From contig NZ_CP175511.1 in assembly GCF_046058945.1 (NCBI RefSeq), forward strand, positions 2,170,001-2,234,000: a stretch of 64,000 nucleotides of DNA. The letters are read 5' to 3'. The translations under genes and the position numbers were made by a program. This DNA is from Brochothrix campestris. Its GTDB lineage: Bacteria; Bacillota; Bacilli; Lactobacillales; Listeriaceae. The first letter of the stretch is position 1. Every line of letters starts with the position of its first letter. Positions 35,319 to 44,660 of the stretch are shown in pieces. The notes beneath the pieces were generated by a model. That model made no database searches. It saw only the letters and a list, made by a program, of their open reading frames with translations, and was not told the DNA's origin.

Positions 35319-35353
35319 AAAACCACGTCAGCTGTTGCAGCTGACGTGGTTTT
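35319..35353. terminator. Bidirectional terminator between LysR and yehS
   Basis: ACCACGTCAGCT and AGCTGACGTGGT form a perfect 12-base stem flanked by A-run and T-run between convergent genes. Confidence 0.9.
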
Positions 35354-35356
35354 CAC

Positions 35357-35857
35357 TTATTTACGGTACCGAAAAGCGAGACCTTTTAAGAAGTTACGGG
35401 CAAATTTATCGCCACATTGTTTAAAGTTACGGTGGTCATCTTTACGCAAGACAGCACTTAATTCCCCTTTTGATAAATACACGCCGGCATCATCTAAGAT
35501 TTCAAGCATATCTTCACTTGTTAACGCTAAGCCAATTTTAACTTTTTTGAGAAGCAGGTTGTTAATGTGACGAATTTCTTTGCTTTTTAACTGGGGTGGT
35601 AACACTTGATCGTCTTTAGGACCACGTTTGAACGTAATAAAGCCATTAAAGAATGAATCAATCAGCGCATTATCACATGATTTAACGTACACATTACCAT
35701 CATCTTCACTCGATAATAAATATTGTTGTTTCGTTAACATGTCTTTGACGTCTTGCAATGTCACCTCAACGCCGCCTAGGCGGAACATTTCGACCATATC
35801 AATATCCTTCATGTCTAAGGCGTAACGCAAGCGTAATAAAATATCATTGTTATTCAT
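35357..35857 (-). CDS. yehS: DUF1456 (YehS) family protein
   Basis: This 166-residue protein has two similar DUF1456 halves: NDILLRLRYALDMKDIDMVEMF near the start and IRHINNLLLKKVKIGLALTSEDML in the second half. The family is widespread in bacteria with no proven function. Composition is polar and there is no signal peptide, so it is cytoplasmic. It appears monocistronic. Confidence 0.9.
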   Translation of the reverse strand: MNNNDILLRLRYALDMKDIDMVEMFRLGGVEVTLQDVKDMLTKQQYLLSSEDDGNVYVKSCDNALIDSFFNGFITFKRGPKDDQVLPPQLKSKEIRHINNLLLKKVKIGLALTSEDMLEILDDAGVYLSKGELSAVLRKDDHRNFKQCGDKFARNFLKGLAFRYRK

Positions 35858-35950
35858 TTAAATCCTCCATCTATTCTCTGATTTTCATCTCACTACTCAG
35901 TATACTTCACTATGAGAATCGATGCATGTTTTTTTGATTGCGATAGCACC

Positions 35951-37702
35951 TTACTTGTCTTTAATAATTTGAACGTCTTCATACCGGTTGTAAGCGGTCG
36001 TTTCAATCGTATAGCCATTCACACGCTTATTAACCGGGCTAACACTGTAGCGATATAACGTCGGTGCGACAGGCACATCATCCATCATTAATTGTTGCCA
36101 TTCATCATACACTTTTTTACGGTAATCATGGTCAAATGCCGCTTCAGACTGCCCATCAGCCATCAATCGATCGTTAGCCTCACTCGTGTAGCGCGGATAG
36201 TTAAACGAAGCCTTACGCCCATACAATTCGGATGGATTCATATCCGTGCCCGTTGACCAAGCCCCCATGTAGATATCGATAGCTTTATCATCCTTTTGGA
36301 CCCGATCATAAAAGGAGTTAAATTCCATCGGACGCCCATCGGTTAATTTGACCTCAATCCCAATGTCTTTCCAGTTTTGAATGTAAAAATCATTGAGTGG
36401 TTCCGATTGCTTATCACCCGTCATGGCAGCCATCTGAATCACAAGTTCTTTGCCATCTGGTGTCCGTCGATACGCTTCACCTTCTTTTTGCTCATAACCT
36501 GCCTCATCGAGAATTTGATTGGCTTTTTTCGGGTCATAGGGATAGCCTTTTATGTTAGCATCGTGAAAACTCTTGAAACTCGGAATAATCATTGAATTGG
36601 CGGGCCAACGCAGGCCTAAATAAATTTTCTCACCGACTTCGGCATTGTTCATCGCATACGCCATCGCTTGGCGCAGTTTCACATCGGCCATTTTCGCCTT
36701 CGGATCCATGACATTTTCACCCTTCTTTTGATCAAACTTACCGAGTTTGAATCCTAAATAAGAGTAGGCTAAGTCCTCCTTGCCGAGAAAAGTAACCGTG
36801 TCGATTTCATGTTTAGGATCATATTGGGTCGATGGATACCCAAGGGCAATATCAATTTTCCCTTGTTTTAACCCTTCATTGATCGTGTCCGGGCTGGCGA
36901 CACTCAGTGTCACACCCGCAACCTGTGCTTTTTTACCGAAGTAATGTTCATTTGGCGAAAACTTGACCGATTCACCAGTTACCATCGAATCAATTTTATA
37001 TTGACCATACCCTACCGGTGTTTTACGAACCGGATCAGAGGCACTCATCTTACTCACTGGGATATCTTTATAAGCACTGCGCTGCATCGCATACGACCAC
37101 AGGCCAGTTTTAACGGCTGGATTGGCTTGCGTGTATTTAATTTCAGCTGTTTTTTTATCAACCACTCTGAGCCCGCTAATTTTATCAGCCTTGCCCTCAT
37201 GATAAGCGGTCATCCCTTCAATATTTTCGAAAATCTCGTCGTAGCGAACGCCATCGTAATCTTTATTGCCAATGACTTCAAACGAGAAGAGGTAGTCATC
37301 AGCGGTAACAGGTTCTCCGGTTGACCAATTCAAGTCATCATGTAGCTTGACCGTAATGGTACGGTGATCATCGGAGTAATCGACACTCGCACCACCGTCA
37401 TTCGTAATGTTAAAATCCTCATCAATGCTAAATAACGAGGGGTAAAAAAAGCTGAGCACATTGCTATCAGGTGCACCCGAGTAAAAATTCGGATTTAAAA
37501 TACCTTGAAAGGGTGTATCGGATACTAACGCCACATTTAAAACGGCGTCGGGATCAGCCTCACCTTCAACCTTTGTTGTTAACGGGAATTTTGTATCGAC
37601 TTTCTTTGATTTTTTGGCCGTATCGGTCGAACTACAGCCGGCTACAACAAGTGCCACTATTACGGTTAAGATGAGTAGTAAAAAACGCGGATATCGTTTC
37701 AT
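35951..37702 (-). CDS. oppA: Oligopeptide ABC transporter substrate-binding lipoprotein
   Basis: This 583-residue lipoprotein of the SBP_bac_5 family binds peptides outside the membrane and delivers them to OppBC. The signal peptide ends in VVAGCSS (lipobox). Body motifs such as VTADDYLFSFEVI, KMADVKLRQAMAYAMN and DIYMGAWSTGTDMNP match OppA proteins. The start at 37702 follows GGAGGAG; a longer frame exists but lacks a ribosome site. It is the last gene of oppDFBCA, which places the high-demand binding protein far from the promoter. Confidence 0.95.
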   Translation of the reverse strand: MKRYPRFLLLILTVIVALVVAGCSSTDTAKKSKKVDTKFPLTTKVEGEADPDAVLNVALVSDTPFQGILNPNFYSGAPDSNVLSFFYPSLFSIDEDFNITNDGGASVDYSDDHRTITVKLHDDLNWSTGEPVTADDYLFSFEVIGNKDYDGVRYDEIFENIEGMTAYHEGKADKISGLRVVDKKTAEIKYTQANPAVKTGLWSYAMQRSAYKDIPVSKMSASDPVRKTPVGYGQYKIDSMVTGESVKFSPNEHYFGKKAQVAGVTLSVASPDTINEGLKQGKIDIALGYPSTQYDPKHEIDTVTFLGKEDLAYSYLGFKLGKFDQKKGENVMDPKAKMADVKLRQAMAYAMNNAEVGEKIYLGLRWPANSMIIPSFKSFHDANIKGYPYDPKKANQILDEAGYEQKEGEAYRRTPDGKELVIQMAAMTGDKQSEPLNDFYIQNWKDIGIEVKLTDGRPMEFNSFYDRVQKDDKAIDIYMGAWSTGTDMNPSELYGRKASFNYPRYTSEANDRLMADGQSEAAFDHDYRKKVYDEWQQLMMDDVPVAPTLYRYSVSPVNKRVNGYTIETTAYNRYEDVQIIKDK

Positions 37703-37740
37703 GTTCTTCTCCTCCTTATCGTCGTCTCTCATGTCACTGC

Positions 37741-38625
37741 TTACATCACACGCCGTTGTTTCGCATCGGTCGCTCGTTTGATCGATTGTCCGATGAAATT
37801 AATGCTTAACATTAACGTTAAAATTAACAAACACGCTGGCAGCCACATCCACCAATAATGTTGAATGATGGTCGGATTGGTCGCATTGCTTACAAGTGTG
37901 CCTAAACTGGGGGTGCTTTTTGGCAGACCGAACCCTAAATAAGATAACCCTGTTTCGATGCCAATGTTGCCAGCTAATGTTAACGTTAGATTGACCACAA
38001 TCAATGAACTGACATTCGGTAAAATTTGGATAAAGATAATTTTCCAATGTGGCGTGCCCAAGGTTCGTGATGCATTGACGTAGTCGGCTTGTTTTTCGGC
38101 CAAGACCTTCGCTCGAATCAATCGGGTTTTACCAACCCATAAAAAGCCTGACATCACCATGATGAACGTCCAAATCGTATAGCTTGGAATAATCGTGACG
38201 ACCACAATAATGAGCATGAGCATCGGTAAAATATAGACAAAATCAACCAGGCGCATAATGATATTGTCGACCCATCCGCCAAAGTAGCCTGCTAAAAAGC
38301 CGAATGTTAGACCAATAAACGCCGCGATGAGCGTAATGCTCAAACCAATCGTAAATGAATTGCGGGCGCCTATAATCAACTGACCAAACACATCACGCCC
38401 TGCCATATCCGTTCCGAGCCAATGGGTTGTACTTGGACTTGCTTGAATCGCAGCTAAATCAACATATTGTAAACTCACCTGATTAATCCACATGCTTGAG
38501 CCATAAATAACGAGTAAAAATAAGGCCACAAAGACGAGTGAGGCAATTGCCCATTTATCGTAGCGCCACTCGTTCACAATTAGTTTTAAGGTCGAAGGTT
38601 CGACTTGGTTCGTCTGACGTGTCAT
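37741..38625 (-). CDS. oppC: Oligopeptide ABC transporter permease
   Basis: This 294-residue inner-membrane permease has about six membrane segments, an N-terminal OppC_N extension and the EAA loop NASRTLGTPHWKIIFIQILPN that contacts the ATPases. HWLGTDMAGRDVFGQLIIGAR is the OppC/DppC family signature. It pairs with OppB, 15 bases upstream, to form the peptide channel. Confidence 0.95.
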   Translation of the reverse strand: MTRQTNQVEPSTLKLIVNEWRYDKWAIASLVFVALFLLVIYGSSMWINQVSLQYVDLAAIQASPSTTHWLGTDMAGRDVFGQLIIGARNSFTIGLSITLIAAFIGLTFGFLAGYFGGWVDNIIMRLVDFVYILPMLMLIIVVVTIIPSYTIWTFIMVMSGFLWVGKTRLIRAKVLAEKQADYVNASRTLGTPHWKIIFIQILPNVSSLIVVNLTLTLAGNIGIETGLSYLGFGLPKSTPSLGTLVSNATNPTIIQHYWWMWLPACLLILTLMLSINFIGQSIKRATDAKQRRVM

Positions 38626-38640
38626 CGTTTCCTCCCGTCT

Positions 38641-39609
38641 TTAATCCACCCGAATCCGGGGATCAATCATGCTTATAATAATGTCACTGAGGAGCGTCCC
38701 AACTAAGGTCAAAATACCGGCGATCATTAACAACGCAGTAACGACTGGAAAATCGCGTTGGGCAATCGATGACAGAAACAATTGGCCGATGCCAGGATAA
38801 CTAAAGATTTGTTCGATAAAGATGTTGCCGGCGATTACACCGGTGATTTCTAGACCTAAAAAAGCCGATATTGGCATTAAGGCATTGCGTAAAATATGCC
38901 GTTGGTAGATGTTTTTTTCGGAGACACCTTTTGCACGGGCTAACTTCACAAAATCCTTCGGTTTCAAATCAATGATTTCATTGCGTAAAAATTGAATCGT
39001 CGTCGTTGTTTGTAACAGCGCAATCGTCAATGCTGGCAAGAACAGATGATGCAGTTTACTGACAAAATAAGCCCCTGTTCCTGGCAAGGCATTGGGCGAG
39101 ACACTCCCCGCCGTCGGAAACAAATCGGCCTTAAAACCAAACACAAACAGCATCAGCAAGGCAAACACAAATAGCGGCATCGCATAGCTGATGTAATTGT
39201 AACCGACCACAAATTTATCGATGGCCCGTTCTTGGTAACGCCCGCTTAAAATTCCGAGCGGCAAGGCAATCAGGTACGTGAAGATGAGACTGAGGACGCC
39301 GAGCCAAAAACTATTGCCAATGCGGTCACCAATAATATGCGTTACCGGCACTTGATGCCCATAGGACGTTCCCAGTTCACCGTGAAACACATCGGTGATC
39401 CAACGGTAATATTGCAAATGCCATGGCAGGTCTATCCCTAATTGGGCGCGTAGCTCAGCAATCCGTTCAGGTGTTAAATTCGGCGTCTCAGCAATAATAT
39501 TTGTGAGCGCATCGCCTGGCATTAATTGGGCCAAAATAAAAATCAACACACTCAATAGCGCTAACTGTGGCAACATAATGAACAGCCGTCGTACAATAAA
39601 CTTCCCCAT
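38641..39609 (-). CDS. oppB: Oligopeptide ABC transporter permease
   Basis: This permease of about 322 residues shows the OppB/DppB pattern: LAQLMPGDAL near the start, the EAA loop LARAKGVSEKNIYQRHILRNA, and EQIFSYPGIGQLF near the end. About six membrane segments are visible. ATG 39609 is eight bases after GAGGAGG; a GTG at 39612 is also in frame. It follows oppF by about 10 bases in the operon. Confidence 0.95.
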   Translation of the reverse strand: MGKFIVRRLFIMLPQLALLSVLIFILAQLMPGDALTNIIAETPNLTPERIAELRAQLGIDLPWHLQYYRWITDVFHGELGTSYGHQVPVTHIIGDRIGNSFWLGVLSLIFTYLIALPLGILSGRYQERAIDKFVVGYNYISYAMPLFVFALLMLFVFGFKADLFPTAGSVSPNALPGTGAYFVSKLHHLFLPALTIALLQTTTTIQFLRNEIIDLKPKDFVKLARAKGVSEKNIYQRHILRNALMPISAFLGLEITGVIAGNIFIEQIFSYPGIGQLFLSSIAQRDFPVVTALLMIAGILTLVGTLLSDIIISMIDPRIRVD

Positions 39610-39622
39610 CACGCTTTCCTCC

Positions 39623-40552
39623 TCACTGCGGCAACGCTACAAAATGTGTTGGACTAATCGCCTGTAACGCATGCGGTTGGTCGTTGGCATCAAAAAAATG
39701 CTGATATTCCGCCTGATAGCGTTCAGCAGCAGCCTGTCGCACTATCTGTTGCTGGTGACGCTGGCGCGGATTACTGTTAGGAATCGCGGCGATTAAACGC
39801 TGAGTATAGATGTGTTGCGGATTGCGATAAATATCTGCCGCAGTGCCAGCCTCGACTAAACGGCCATTGTACATAATGCCAATATGATCACACATATGAC
39901 GTACGATGCCGAGGTCATGACTTATAAATAAATACGTCAAGGCAAAGCGTGTTTGAATCGCTTTCATAAAATTGAGCACCTGTGCTTGGACTGAGACATC
40001 TAAGGCTGATACCGGCTCATCCGCCACAATAAAACGAGGATTGAGCATCAGACAGCGGGCAATCCCGATTCGTTGACGTTGACCGCCCGAAAATTCATGC
40101 GGGTATTTATAAAGATCATCGGCGTTTAAGCCGACCTGCTCAAGCATTGTTGCCACCCGCTCCTGCTCAGCTTGCTTCGTGAGTTTTTCAAAATTACGCA
40201 GTGGCTCAGCAATGAGCGACAACACCCGTTTTTTGGGATTGAGCGAGCTGTAAGGATCTTGAAAAATCATCTGAATGTCACGCCGAAGGGGATGACGATT
40301 AGTGCCAGTTAAGCGCGCTAAATTAGTGCCCTCATAATGAATACTACCGCTCGTCAGACGATTTAAGCCTAGAATTGCACGACCGATTGATGATTTACCG
40401 CAGCCGGATTCGCCCACTAAGCCGTAGGTTTTGCCCTCCTCAATTGCCAAACTCACACCATCGACTGCCTTCACTTGACCTGTAACCCGTCGCAACATAC
40501 CACTGCGAATCGGATAATGAACCTTCACCTCATTGAGCTGTATGAATGACAT
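39623..40552 (-). CDS. oppF: Oligopeptide ABC transporter ATP-binding protein
   Basis: This 309-residue ATPase has Walker A GESGCGKS, signature FSGGQRQRIGIARCL, Walker B FIVADEPVSALD and the OppF-type C-terminal extension (HIYTQRLIAAIPNSNP). It energises peptide import with OppD. The ATG at 40552 follows GAGGAGGG by 8 bases and overlaps the end of oppD by 23 bases; a longer upstream frame only reads across oppD out of frame. Confidence 0.95.
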   Translation of the reverse strand: MSFIQLNEVKVHYPIRSGMLRRVTGQVKAVDGVSLAIEEGKTYGLVGESGCGKSSIGRAILGLNRLTSGSIHYEGTNLARLTGTNRHPLRRDIQMIFQDPYSSLNPKKRVLSLIAEPLRNFEKLTKQAEQERVATMLEQVGLNADDLYKYPHEFSGGQRQRIGIARCLMLNPRFIVADEPVSALDVSVQAQVLNFMKAIQTRFALTYLFISHDLGIVRHMCDHIGIMYNGRLVEAGTAADIYRNPQHIYTQRLIAAIPNSNPRQRHQQQIVRQAAAERYQAEYQHFFDANDQPHALQAISPTHFVALPQ

Positions 40553-41549
40553 CTGCGTTACCCTCCTCTTCTCGAAAGTGAAATGTGCGCCAGCATGTGC
40601 AACGGACATAGTGACCTGGTGACACTTCACGCAGTGGCGGATTAGACTCATGCGCATGCGCTGGCAGCCATGGAATACGGGGCGCAAACCGACAAGCCTG
40701 CCGATCAACGGCGGCTAAACTCGGCACCGCCCCTTCAATTACCCGTAACTGTGACTGTGGGGTGTTGAACTGCGGCATCGAAGCAAATAACGAACGCGTA
40801 TAGGGATGATGTGGTGTTTTAAAGAGAGCATCCACTGTCGCCAATTCTACGATTTGCCCCGCATACATCACCGCGACCCGATCAGCCATTTCGGCGACAA
40901 CACCTAAGTCATGCGTAATGAGCAACACACTGGATTGATAATCCGCCTTAATTGTTTGAAGCAAGGTGAGAATTTGCGCTTGAATCGTTACATCTAAAGC
41001 CGTTGTCGGCTCATCGGCAATGATTAACGCCGGGTTATTCACAATCGCTATCGCAATCACAACCCGTTGGCGCATCCCCCCAGACAATTCATGGGGATAT
41101 TGTTGATAGAGACGTTGCGGCTGGGGCAGTCCGACTTGTTCGAGCAACTGATAAACCCGCTGCTTAATCGCTTCTCCAGTCAGCTTCGTATGCAACTGTA
41201 AATTTTCGGCAATTTGCTGGCCGACTGTCATTAATGGATTCAAGGCGGTGAGTGGGTCTTGAAATACTAAACTGATGGCATCGCCTCGCAGCCGATTCAA
41301 TTGTGCGAGCGATTGTTGCAGTAACGGCTCACCTTGAAAGCTAATTTCACCGGTAATTCGCGTGGTCCGTTCATCATGCAACCCCATGATAGCTAACGCC
41401 AACGCACTTTTACCACAACCGGATTCGCCGACAATCGCTACGGTTTCATTGTTGCCAATGCTTAACGACACTTCATCAACAGCGGCATAATAATCACCTG
41501 CGCTATTAAATAAGGTGCTTAACTGTTTAAGTTCGATTAAAGGCTCCAT
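40530..41549 (-). CDS. oppD: Oligopeptide ABC transporter ATP-binding protein
   Basis: This 339-residue ATPase has Walker A GESGCGKSALAL, signature LSGGMRQRVVIAIA, Walker B LIIADEPTTALD and a C-terminal cysteine-containing Opp extension (ACRFAPRIPW, HYVRCTCW) of the kind that holds an iron-sulphur cluster or zinc in related proteins. It is the first gene of oppDFBCA. The ATG at 41549 follows GGAGGG. A promoter lies about 65 bases upstream. Confidence 0.95.
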   Translation of the reverse strand: MEPLIELKQLSTLFNSAGDYYAAVDEVSLSIGNNETVAIVGESGCGKSALALAIMGLHDERTTRITGEISFQGEPLLQQSLAQLNRLRGDAISLVFQDPLTALNPLMTVGQQIAENLQLHTKLTGEAIKQRVYQLLEQVGLPQPQRLYQQYPHELSGGMRQRVVIAIAIVNNPALIIADEPTTALDVTIQAQILTLLQTIKADYQSSVLLITHDLGVVAEMADRVAVMYAGQIVELATVDALFKTPHHPYTRSLFASMPQFNTPQSQLRVIEGAVPSLAAVDRQACRFAPRIPWLPAHAHESNPPLREVSPGHYVRCTCWRTFHFREEEGNADVIHTAQ

Positions 41550-41610
41550 CACCAATCCCTCCTTCAACTTCATCAGTAAGATATCTGACTTTTCGGACTA
41601 TTTCACAATC

Positions 41611-41639
41611 AATGTATATTATCTGATGACGAATGTCAA
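41611..41639 (-). promoter_or_regulatory. Promoter of the opp operon
   Basis: On the minus strand TTGACA (41634-41639), a 17-base spacer and TACATT (41611-41616). No CodY-type box was recognised with confidence. Confidence 0.6.
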
Positions 41640-41695
41640 TTGATTATATGTTTTTTGCTATTTTATCCTTTTAGCTGTTGAATCCATCAAAAAAA

Positions 41696-41785
41696 GCTCC
41701 CTCGATAAGGGAGCCCAGATTGTAGACAAATTTGTTGATGAGCTGATAAGACTGAATAGCACTGCTGTCGAACAAACTTTAAAGA
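41696..41785 (-). repeat. 3' UTR repeat with terminator (copy F, short form)
   Basis: The minus-strand terminator hairpin GCTCCCT/AGGGAGC (41696-41714) with seven T is preceded in the transcript by CAGATTGTAGACAAA (41716-41730, plus-strand reading) and AAGACTGAATAG...GCTGT. This is the most compact copy and lacks the inner arms. It ends the ATPase/LURP-one transcript. Confidence 0.75.
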
Positions 41786-41789
41786 CCTT

Positions 41790-42578
41790 TTAACTAAAAA
41801 ACCGTTGGTACGTTTGCATCAACGGCAATTCTAGCGGTTTTGCTGTTCGCAGACCCGGCAAATCGAGGTTGTATATCGTACCTGCTAAGGCACCTAATAA
41901 GAACGGTGAATGCGTTGCAATCACAAACTGACAGTTTAAAAAACGGGCAGCATCACTAATAACGGCTGCTAATCTTAGCTGATTATCAGGTGAAAGCGAG
42001 ACCTCCGGTTCATCTAACAAATATAAACCATCAGCTTCGAGGTATTCCTCATATAGTTGCATCGCCGTCTCCCCGTTTGAAAACTTTTCTTGAGCAAATA
42101 AGTGTTTATCAATCTGTTTCTCCATTGCAAAAGAGCCATTATGGGCCTCGCGTTGCGCCTTCGTATATCCAAGTTGCCCCCGCCGATACAAGTAATCTTC
42201 ACGCAAAATCGCCTCTTGTTGTACTTTTTTTACCTCATACAAAACATCTTCACTTTTAAGATAGCGGCTATGATCAGGTATGGTACATCGTTGCCCACTG
42301 GCTTCATCTGTTTCGAAACTGAGATGCGATTCAGCCATATAGTCGCCAAAATAATCGGTCTGACCCCATACTTTTGGCCGTTCGGTTCCGACTAACTTAA
42401 GTTTGGCCGCAAGCATATTTAACACGGTTGATTTACCTGAACCATTTTCACCATAGAGTAAGGTAATTGCATCGAACACAAGCACCTCACCACTTTTGTC
42501 GGCAAGTACATGATACGGATAAAGCTGCGGATGCACAACTTGACGATCAGATAACGTTAGACTTCTAAGATAACGCAT
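41790..42578 (-). CDS. AAA/ABC-type predicted ATPase
   Basis: This 262-residue soluble ATPase has Walker A GENGSGKST near residue 40, the signature-like FSNGETAMQL, Walker B LYLLDEPEVSLSP and a switch histidine in VIATHSPF. This is the pattern of the COG3910/AAA_21 group of predicted ATPases without membrane domains. Its function is unknown. I place the start at 42578, one base after the stop of the LURP-one gene, so translation is probably coupled; longer in-frame starts overlap that gene. It is the last gene before a terminator. Confidence 0.82.
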   Translation of the reverse strand: MRYLRSLTLSDRQVVHPQLYPYHVLADKSGEVLVFDAITLLYGENGSGKSTVLNMLAAKLKLVGTERPKVWGQTDYFGDYMAESHLSFETDEASGQRCTIPDHSRYLKSEDVLYEVKKVQQEAILREDYLYRRGQLGYTKAQREAHNGSFAMEKQIDKHLFAQEKFSNGETAMQLYEEYLEADGLYLLDEPEVSLSPDNQLRLAAVISDAARFLNCQFVIATHSPFLLGALAGTIYNLDLPGLRTAKPLELPLMQTYQRFFS

Positions 42579-42579
42579 C

Positions 42580-43077
42580 TTAATCGACCATACTAGCGCC
42601 ACTGCTTTTTTCGGCGTGTTTGACACAGTCAATCGCCACGACTAACGCAATAATCGTCTGTTCGAGCGTTTCATCTAGTACCTCAATTTCAAACGAATCG
42701 CCCCAGGTCAACCATTTTTCAGTAATGTTCGCAACAACTTCACCATGGCGTTCCACCGCAAAACTTTTGTCCCACCAGTCGCCTGAAACTGTGAGCTCTT
42801 CACCCTCAATACTATATTTCGCTGTAAAAAAAGACAGCTGTTTCGCAATCGTAAACACTTTTTCATCATGTACCGTAACATCAAATTTCGGAAAAAATTG
42901 AAACATCCGCTTTGTAATCAAAGCCACTTCATTTCCCGCTGTATCTTGCACGCTAAATTTCTTGGGAAGAGATAAAAAACTCCCTTCGATGATATAACGG
43001 ACATTTTCGTGATCATCTTGGACGCTGAATTCTCCACTGATACTAAACACCTTTTGCTTTATGTACAGTTTACTCAT
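42580..43077 (-). CDS. LURP-one-related (YxjI-like) protein
   Basis: This 165-residue protein begins MSKLYIKQKVFSISGEFSV and has the repeating beta-strand pattern of the LURP1/Tubby-like fold (FSVQDTAGNEVALITKRMF, YSIEGEELTVSGDWWDKSF). YxjI-type proteins are common in Bacilli with no proven role; the fold suggests phospholipid binding. It is followed immediately by the ATPase gene. A GAGGTGA site precedes the ATG. Confidence 0.85.
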   Translation of the reverse strand: MSKLYIKQKVFSISGEFSVQDDHENVRYIIEGSFLSLPKKFSVQDTAGNEVALITKRMFQFFPKFDVTVHDEKVFTIAKQLSFFTAKYSIEGEELTVSGDWWDKSFAVERHGEVVANITEKWLTWGDSFEIEVLDETLEQTIIALVVAIDCVKHAEKSSGASMVD

Positions 43078-43110
43078 ATCGTCACCTCTTTCATTGCTTA
43101 TACCTGTAGT

Positions 43111-44520
43111 TTACCCTAGATACGTGCTTTTTTCAGCTGATAAGTCACGAACTGTCAATGGCAGGCCTGCTGCTTGATACCGGTTAATGACCGTTGCTAA
43201 CGCTTCATGTGCCGAGGCATCACGGATGCTAAGCCCACTCACATCTAATATTAGGTTCGCTGTTAATGGTGTTTTTTCAAAATAGTTGACTAAGCTTTGT
43301 GCCGAGGCAAAAAACAAGACACCTCGAACGGTAATGACATTGTCGGTTCGTTCAATTGTAAGTGTTGCCAACTTCGCAATGAAAATAATCATGCTCAAGA
43401 CAACACCTATCAGAATACCGATTGCTAAGTTATGTGTATAGACGACGATTGCCACAGTCACAGCCATCACGACTGTATCTGCCACTGGAATGCGTTTAAT
43501 CGACCGTAAGCTATCCCAATTGAACGTTTCAAGCGCCACCACCATCATTATCCCAATTAAGGCTGCCGTCGGTATTTGGACCATGACGTCCTTTAAAAAG
43601 ACAATCAATAATAATAACGTTACCCCTGCAATAAAGGTTGATAACCGTTGACGGCCACCTGACTTCACATTAATAACCGCTTGGCCAATCATTGCACACC
43701 CCGCTTGACCACCGAAGAAACCCGTCACAACATTCGCTAATCCTTGCGACTTCACTTCACGGCGACTGTCGCCAGTTGACTTAGTCATGTTGTCGATTAA
43801 AGGAAGCGTGAGTAACGATTCCATAATCCCGACTAACGATAAGGCAATCGCTGTTGGTAAAATAATCAGTAGCGTTTCAAATGTGAATGGAATTGCCGGT
43901 AGCTGCAACAAGCCAATCGCCCCCGTCATGTCACCCAAATCACCGACCTTTTGCAGGCCGAGCTGTGGCAAAAGTGCTACCAACGTCATGACGACAATAA
44001 TAATTAAGGCTGGTGGTATTACCCGGGAAACACGGGGAATGAGATACATCATTGCAATCGTAGCTCCCACAATGACTAAAGTCATCTTATTGACATGGCC
44101 GAGTTGTTGTACTTGTGAAATGAAAATCAACACCGCCAAGGCATTAACAAAGCCCATCATCACCGGTTTAGAAATGAACTTCATTAACTTATGAATACCA
44201 ATATAGCCAAATAACAGCTGTAATAGACCTGTTAAAATCGTCGCTGCAATCATATATTCAAGGCCATGATTTTTAATCAGCACAACCATCACTAACGCCA
44301 TTGACCCTGCCGCGGCTGATGTCATCGCTGGACGACCGCCGGTAATCGATGTCACAATCGCCGTTGTAACTGAAGCAAACAAAGCCGCAATCGGGTTAAC
44401 ACCTGCAATAATCGCAAACCCAATCACCTCTGGGATTAATGCAACCGCTGTGACAAGCCCACCAAAAAGATCATTCTTAGTGTTGCCCAGCCATTCCTCT
44501 TTTTTGATACTGAATAACAT
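43111..44520 (-). CDS. SulP-family anion permease with STAS domain
   Basis: This 469-residue protein has about 12 membrane segments (GLVTAVALIPEVIGFAIIAGV at the start is characteristic) and a C-terminal STAS domain of about 80 residues (LILDVSGLSIRDASAHEAL). The SulP family transports sulphate, bicarbonate or dicarboxylates, often with Na+ or H+. The substrate is not readable. The gene stands alone; it is followed downstream by the unrelated LURP-one gene. Confidence 0.9.
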   Translation of the reverse strand: MLFSIKKEEWLGNTKNDLFGGLVTAVALIPEVIGFAIIAGVNPIAALFASVTTAIVTSITGGRPAMTSAAAGSMALVMVVLIKNHGLEYMIAATILTGLLQLLFGYIGIHKLMKFISKPVMMGFVNALAVLIFISQVQQLGHVNKMTLVIVGATIAMMYLIPRVSRVIPPALIIIVVMTLVALLPQLGLQKVGDLGDMTGAIGLLQLPAIPFTFETLLIILPTAIALSLVGIMESLLTLPLIDNMTKSTGDSRREVKSQGLANVVTGFFGGQAGCAMIGQAVINVKSGGRQRLSTFIAGVTLLLLIVFLKDVMVQIPTAALIGIMMVVALETFNWDSLRSIKRIPVADTVVMAVTVAIVVYTHNLAIGILIGVVLSMIIFIAKLATLTIERTDNVITVRGVLFFASAQSLVNYFEKTPLTANLILDVSGLSIRDASAHEALATVINRYQAAGLPLTVRDLSAEKSTYLG

Positions 44521-44604
44521 CCTTCGGCCCCTTTTCTTTCATCTTTTTAATTTGTGCTTTTATTGTATCGTTTTTAGAGATACGCGTAAAGATAGCTTGA
44601 TAGA

Positions 44605-44646
44605 CAAAAAAGACGTACGATTCATCAAACTGAACCGCACGTCTTT
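44605..44646 (-). terminator. Terminator of efp
   Basis: Minus-strand arms AAAGACGTGCG and CGTACGTCTTT are followed by TTTTTT. It lies between efp and the SulP gene's promoter region. Confidence 0.75.
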
Positions 44647-44660
44647 GAGTAGTTAGCTAT

